A stretch of 64,000 nucleotides of DNA from Betaproteobacteria bacterium (GTDB taxonomy: Bacteria; Pseudomonadota; Gammaproteobacteria; Burkholderiales; Casimicrobiaceae): contig JADKKQ010000006.1 of the NCBI GenBank assembly GCA_016720425.1, positions 1-64,000 on the forward strand, given 5' to 3'. The position numbers were made by a program, and so were the translations under genes. Positions 60,827-64,000 of the stretch are shown in pieces (within the stretch, counting starts at the first letter, position 1; every line of letters begins with the position of its first letter). Below the pieces are notes generated by a model. It had not been told where the DNA came from and made no database searches. It saw nothing but the letters and a program-made list of their open reading frames with translations.

Positions 60827-61708
60827 TTGAAGCACGAATTCGGTCAGGACGTGCAGGGCTTGTTGCCGGAGAAGGAATTCGACCGGCGCGACTTTCTTTG
60901 GTCGGCGCTGGGCGCGAGCGCCGCGTTGGCGCTGTCTTCGCCGGCGTCCGCGCAGGCGATCACCACGGACACCGCCGGCATCGATGCCGCCGACGTCTCG
61001 ATTCCGGACGCGGACGGCCAGAGCCTGCGTGGCTACCGCGCGATGCCGCAGGGCAGCGGTCCGTTTCCGGTGGTGCTCGTCGCCGCCGAGATCTTCGGCC
61101 TCAATCCCTACATCAAGGACGTCTGCCGCCGCCTCGCGAAGGCGGGCTACTACGCGATCGTGCCCGATCTGTACACCCGCAAGGCCGATCTCACGACGTT
61201 CAAGAACATCGCCGAGATCATGCCGATCGTCAACAGCAAGTACGACACCGAGCTCGTCTCCGACTATCACGCCACCGTCGACTTCGTGCGCGCGAGCGGC
61301 AAGGGCGACCTCAACCGGATGGCGATCACCGGTTTCTGCCGCGGCGGGCGCACGACCCTGGTCTACGCCGCGGAAAACCCGCGGTTGAAGGCGGCGGCGG
61401 CGTGGTACGGCCCGGTCGGCGGCGCCGCCAACGAGTTCACGCCGCGCACGGCGATGGACCGCGTCGCCCAGAACAAGGTGCCCACGCTGGGGCTGTACGG
61501 GGCCAAGGACGCCGGCATTCCGGTCGAGCCGGTGGAGAAGTACTTCGCGGCGCTGAAGGCTGCGGGCACGCCGGCCGAGCTCGTCGTGTACCCGGACGCC
61601 GGCCACGGTTTCCACGCCGATTTTCGCGCCGACAATTACCGCAAGGCCGACGCCGAGGACGCGTGGAAGCGGATGCTGGCCTGGTTCGCCAGGCACGGCG
61701 CGGCCTGA
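60827..61708 (+). CDS. Tat-exported dienelactone hydrolase family protein
   Basis: A 293-aa alpha/beta hydrolase. The TTG at 60827 is chosen because AGGA precedes it and the N-terminus then carries a twin-arginine signal: FDRRDFLWSALGASAALAL, ending SASAQA-like. The catalytic trio of this family is visible as Cys in GFCRGGRTT, Asp in GAKDAGIP and His in AGHGFHADF. Members open dienelactones or hydrolyse other small esters; the substrate here is unknown. A Tat-exported version is less common than the cytoplasmic one. Confidence 0.85.
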   Translation: MKHEFGQDVQGLLPEKEFDRRDFLWSALGASAALALSSPASAQAITTDTAGIDAADVSIPDADGQSLRGYRAMPQGSGPFPVVLVAAEIFGLNPYIKDVCRRLAKAGYYAIVPDLYTRKADLTTFKNIAEIMPIVNSKYDTELVSDYHATVDFVRASGKGDLNRMAITGFCRGGRTTLVYAAENPRLKAAAAWYGPVGGAANEFTPRTAMDRVAQNKVPTLGLYGAKDAGIPVEPVEKYFAALKAAGTPAELVVYPDAGHGFHADFRADNYRKADAEDAWKRMLAWFARHGAA

Positions 61709-61726
61709 AGCGCGGTTCGGCAACAG

Positions 61727-61751
61727 CCTCGCGGCCGCTCGCGCCGCGAGG
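61727..61751. terminator. hairpin between convergent genes
   Basis: CCTCGCGGC-cgctcgc-GCCGCGAGG is a perfect 9-bp stem between the hydrolase stop and the convergent AhpD-like gene stop. No T run. Confidence 0.45.
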
Positions 61752-61752
61752 G

Positions 61753-62358
61753 CTAGTCCGGCTTCGGCTTCGACTGGCGCGGCAGGCGTCCCAACAGGTG
61801 GAACTCGTCGTTGGGGCGCATGCCGATCAGGTTCGCCATCCGGTTCGACAGCGCGAAGAACGCCGCGATCGCGCCGATGTCCCACAGGTCTTCGTCGGAA
61901 AACCCGTGCGCGCGCACCGCGGCGTAGTCGTCGTCGACCAGCTCGCTCGACGCCAGCGCCACCTTGAGCGCGAACGCGAGCATCGCCTTCTGCCGCGGCG
62001 TGATGTCGGCCTTGCGGTAGTTGGCGGCAACCTGGTCGGCGACCAGCGGATTCTTCGCGTAGACGCGCAGGATCGCGCCGTGGGCGACGATGCAGTAGAG
62101 GCAGTCGTTGGCGCCCGAGGTCGCCACCACGATCATCTCGCGCTCGGCCTTGGACAGGCCGCTCTCGCGCTCCATCAGCGCGTCGTGATAGGCGAAGAAC
62201 GCGCGGAACTCGTCGGGACGATGCGCGAGGGTCAGGAACACGTTGGGGATGAAGCCCGCCTTGGCCTGGACTTCGAGCATGCGCGCGCGAATGTCCTCGG
62301 GCAGGTCTTCGAGCTTCGGGACCGGGTAGCGGCTGATGGGAGGCGCAGTCATGTGCAT
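61753..62358 (-). CDS. AhpD-like / peroxidase-related carboxymuconolactone decarboxylase-fold protein
   Basis: A 201-aa helical protein. The redox motif CxxC followed by His is seen in DCLYCIVAHG. The rest (NVFLTLAHRPDEFRAFFAYHDALM and SEREMIVVATS-like region) matches the uncharacterised peroxidase-related branch of the AhpD family. It probably reduces peroxides or a protein partner through the cysteine pair. Starts at ATG 62358 or 62352; neither has a clear Shine-Dalgarno. Confidence 0.85.
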   Translation of the reverse strand: MHMTAPPISRYPVPKLEDLPEDIRARMLEVQAKAGFIPNVFLTLAHRPDEFRAFFAYHDALMERESGLSKAEREMIVVATSGANDCLYCIVAHGAILRVYAKNPLVADQVAANYRKADITPRQKAMLAFALKVALASSELVDDDYAAVRAHGFSDEDLWDIGAIAAFFALSNRMANLIGMRPNDEFHLLGRLPRQSKPKPD

Positions 62359-62512
62359 GAGTCTAGTCTGCTTGCGTCGGCGTACGCTCCCGGGCCCGGG
62401 GGGGGCGGCCCGGGGCATTGCGCGGTTTGCCCTTGCCAACGGCCCGTTCCCGGCTGATCTACGAAGCAGAACACTAGCAGCCGGCAAGGGACCGATCCAC
62501 AACGGGGGCGGC

Positions 62513-62926
62513 TCAGCCTCCGCGGCGAGTGAACCGGTCGGTGGCGACCCCGTAGCCGACAACCAGCGCGACGATGATCGCCGCGATGCCGATCATCTGC
62601 AGCCCGTCGTAGTCCTTCGGATCGAAGATGATGATCTTGCGGCCGATCGCGATCAGCGCCACGGTGAAGATCACCTTGAGTTCGATCGAGCCCTTCTCGA
62701 AGTAGATCTTGATGGTGTCCAGGAGCTCGAGGCCGATCAGCACGAGCAGGAAGAACCCGAAGACCTCCAGGAGTTCGTCGACCTCCAGCAGCAGGATTGG
62801 CGGCGACAGGATGTCCTTCAGCAGGACCCAGCCCAGTTCGACCGTCGACAAGACCACGACCACCGCAAGCATCGCGATCAGCGCGCCCACGATCACCCGC
62901 TCGTACTTCCTGAACCACTGCGACAT
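62513..62926 (-). CDS. psiE: PsiE-family phosphate-starvation-inducible membrane protein
   Basis: A 137-aa inner-membrane protein with four helices. The family pattern is clear: a first helix from VGALIAMLAVVVVLS, acidic LLEVDELLEVFGFFLLVLIGLELLDTIK and the positive IYFEKGSIELKVIFTVALIAIGRKIII. AAAGGAG sits 9 nt before the ATG at 62926. The role is unknown; in E. coli psiE responds to phosphate and cAMP. No Pho box is evident here. Confidence 0.88.
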   Translation of the reverse strand: MSQWFRKYERVIVGALIAMLAVVVVLSTVELGWVLLKDILSPPILLLEVDELLEVFGFFLLVLIGLELLDTIKIYFEKGSIELKVIFTVALIAIGRKIIIFDPKDYDGLQMIGIAAIIVALVVGYGVATDRFTRRGG

Positions 62927-63605
62927 CTGCCGTTCTCCTTTGGACCGCGGCGCCGGATCGCCTATGGCCGGGCGCTCGACGGAATGCGCAGCCTCGTCGG
63001 GCGCCGGGCCCGGTTGACCGGACTCTGCCGCGGGCCCAACGCTTCGCCCCGTGCGCACGAGTATAGCGGCCGGAGGGCGTGGGCGGCGCGTCCGGGCGGG
63101 TCCCGACCCTGAACCGGCGCTGGGCGCCTGCATGCCCGTTGGCCGTCACCGGCCGCCGTGGTCATCCTGGCCTGCAAATCGTCGAGCCCCTGCGGGGGTT
63201 CCGGCCACGCGGGACTCATACACACCTTCTGAGGCCGCTGCTGCGCGGCACCAGAGTCTGCGCACGCGAAGGGGGATTTTCTCGTCATTCCCGATGCATC
63301 GACTTGATCTTCAGCTTGGCCATAGGCGGCCCGCTGCGAACGACTCCTACTGGCCGCGAGTTGCCCGATCGTCTGCGGTTCCAGTTCGACGCGCAGCGGA
63401 CGATGCCACTCACCTGAAGTGGATTCAGGCGGTCCTCACGCTGCGCAGAGGTTCGGCACGGCGACGCGGCTGAACAGGTGTGGCTGCGCGACTGCACTGG
63501 ATGGATACGCGTCCAGCACACCAGCCTCACCAGCAATATCAGGATGCCAGGGCCCAGGTTGCCAGCGATCAAAGTGCAAGAAGGCTCAGGATCACTAGTG
63601 TCCGG
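62927..63605. other. gene-poor region between psiE and the transposase remnant
   Basis: I find no supportable gene. Reading frames here lack family similarity and ribosome-binding sites. A -10-like TATACT on the minus strand (63060-63065) may belong to psiE. From about 63180 the base composition becomes less GC-rich and frames are broken, which suggests mobile DNA or decayed sequence next to the insertion element. Confidence 0.5.
63060..63065 (-). promoter_or_regulatory. -10 box for psiE
   Basis: The minus strand reads TATACT about 135 nt before the psiE ATG. No matching -35 was found. Confidence 0.3.
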
Positions 63606-64000
63606 TCAAAAACCCAGCAAACTCAACTGGTTGGAAATTTCGGAGTCGGCCGGGGCCACGGTGCTGTCAGCAAGGGCTTGTTGCAGCGGCATTTTTTCAA
63701 AGAGCGTCACGGACAGAATCTGTAGCAGCGTGTACAGCGAGGGCTCGAGATGCAGTTCTTTCTTGACGATAGCCACCAGCACGTAGACCGCGACCGCACT
63801 CCAGATCTGGGTCTTGACGGCGTTCTCGGTCGTGCCATAGAAGCGCTTGATCCGCAGGTGCTGCTTGATCCATTTGAAGAACAGCTCGACTTGCCACCGG
63901 CTCTTGTACAGCGCAGCGATGGTCAAAGGCGGCAAGGTCGTTGTTGGTCAGAAAGCCAGGGTCTTGCCCGTGTCGGGCGCCTTGTAGCGGATACGCCGCA
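63606..64000 (-). pseudogene. C-terminal part of an IS4-family transposase, disrupted, cut by the window edge
   Basis: The minus strand encodes the transposase C-terminus. The IS4 signature Y-2-R-3-E-6-K is present in YKSRWQVELFFKWIK, with RIKRFYGT and LYTLLQILSV following. Before PPLTIAALY the same frame reads RYKAPDTGKTLAF-stop-PTTT; family members usually have LTNN at this point, seen here in another frame, so small deletions have broken the gene. The element's outer end probably lies near 63596. The remainder is beyond the window, so the size and name of the insertion sequence are unknown. Confidence 0.8.

Noticed and set aside
62962..63288. Minus-strand frame of 108 codons near psiE
   Set aside because: No ribosome-binding site, no family features, and it overlaps the likely psiE promoter.

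Overview
The window is a continuous stretch of very GC-rich chromosome, by eye about 70% G+C, with dense protein genes and no rRNA, tRNA or CRISPR visible. Several signs point to a betaproteobacterium, although I cannot fix the order: an IPTL-CTERM surface protein, the block yicC / gmk-rpoZ-spoT facing a Ser/Thr kinase-PP2C pair, the run yqgE-ruvX-pyrR-pyrB-pyrC', a PilG-H-I-J-ChpA twitching chemosensory cluster, and ppk-sixA-ppx. Only the right end (about 63.1-64 kb) differs: it is less GC-rich and carries a broken piece of an IS4-family transposase that runs off the window.

Layout. 0.2-9.1 kb: one giant secreted DUF11-repeat protein with an IPTL-CTERM anchor. 9.3-14.2 kb: a membrane PAS-PAS-GGDEF diguanylate cyclase, a cold-shock protein with a possible RNA-switch leader, and a secreted PPC/DUF5648 protein. 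14.3-16.9 kb: a short MetE-like methyltransferase, a D-2-hydroxyacid dehydrogenase and a monothiol glutaredoxin. 16.9-23.0 kb: a minus-strand catabolic operon (FadR-type regulator, TRAP transporter QMP, two enolase-superfamily enzymes) that probably imports and dehydrates a sugar acid. 23.1-24.5 kb: an ammonium transporter behind a near-consensus sigma-54 promoter. 24.6-29.7 kb: yicC-gdpD-gmk-rpoZ-spoT on the minus strand. 29.8-31.7 kb: a soluble Ser/Thr kinase and PP2C phosphatase behind a second sigma-54 promoter. 31.9-38.6 kb: dnaQ-type exonuclease, ppk, sixA, ppx, ilvA. 38.8-49.3 kb: pilG-pilH-pilI-pilJ-chpA, led by a third sigma-54 promoter. 49.4-56.9 kb: an RluF-like pseudouridine synthase coupled to a hemolysin III-type membrane protein, an SCP2-like exported protein, an EF-G-like GTPase, and photolyase coupled to a PhoD-type phosphatase. 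56.9-60.7 kb: yqgE-ruvX-pyrR-pyrB-pyrC'. 60.8-63 kb: a Tat-exported dienelactone hydrolase, an AhpD-like protein and PsiE.

How the parts fit. Three sigma-54 (-24/-12) promoters precede the ammonium transporter, the kinase/phosphatase pair and the pilus chemosensory operon. This suggests that nitrogen status and surface behaviour share RpoN control here. The (p)ppGpp enzyme, both polyphosphate enzymes and a diguanylate cyclase make the window rich in stress and second-messenger genes. The observations I rate highest are the sigma-54 set, the 37-unit pentapeptide repeat inside ChpA, the 9-nt complementary pair in the cold-shock leader that would hide its ribosome-binding site, the metal-site-less dihydroorotase next to pyrB, and a roughly 145-bp dyad element between sixA and ppx. 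I did not find a clearly new multi-gene system. The least characterised set is the TRAP/enolase operon. All calls come from reading the sequence; no database search was run.
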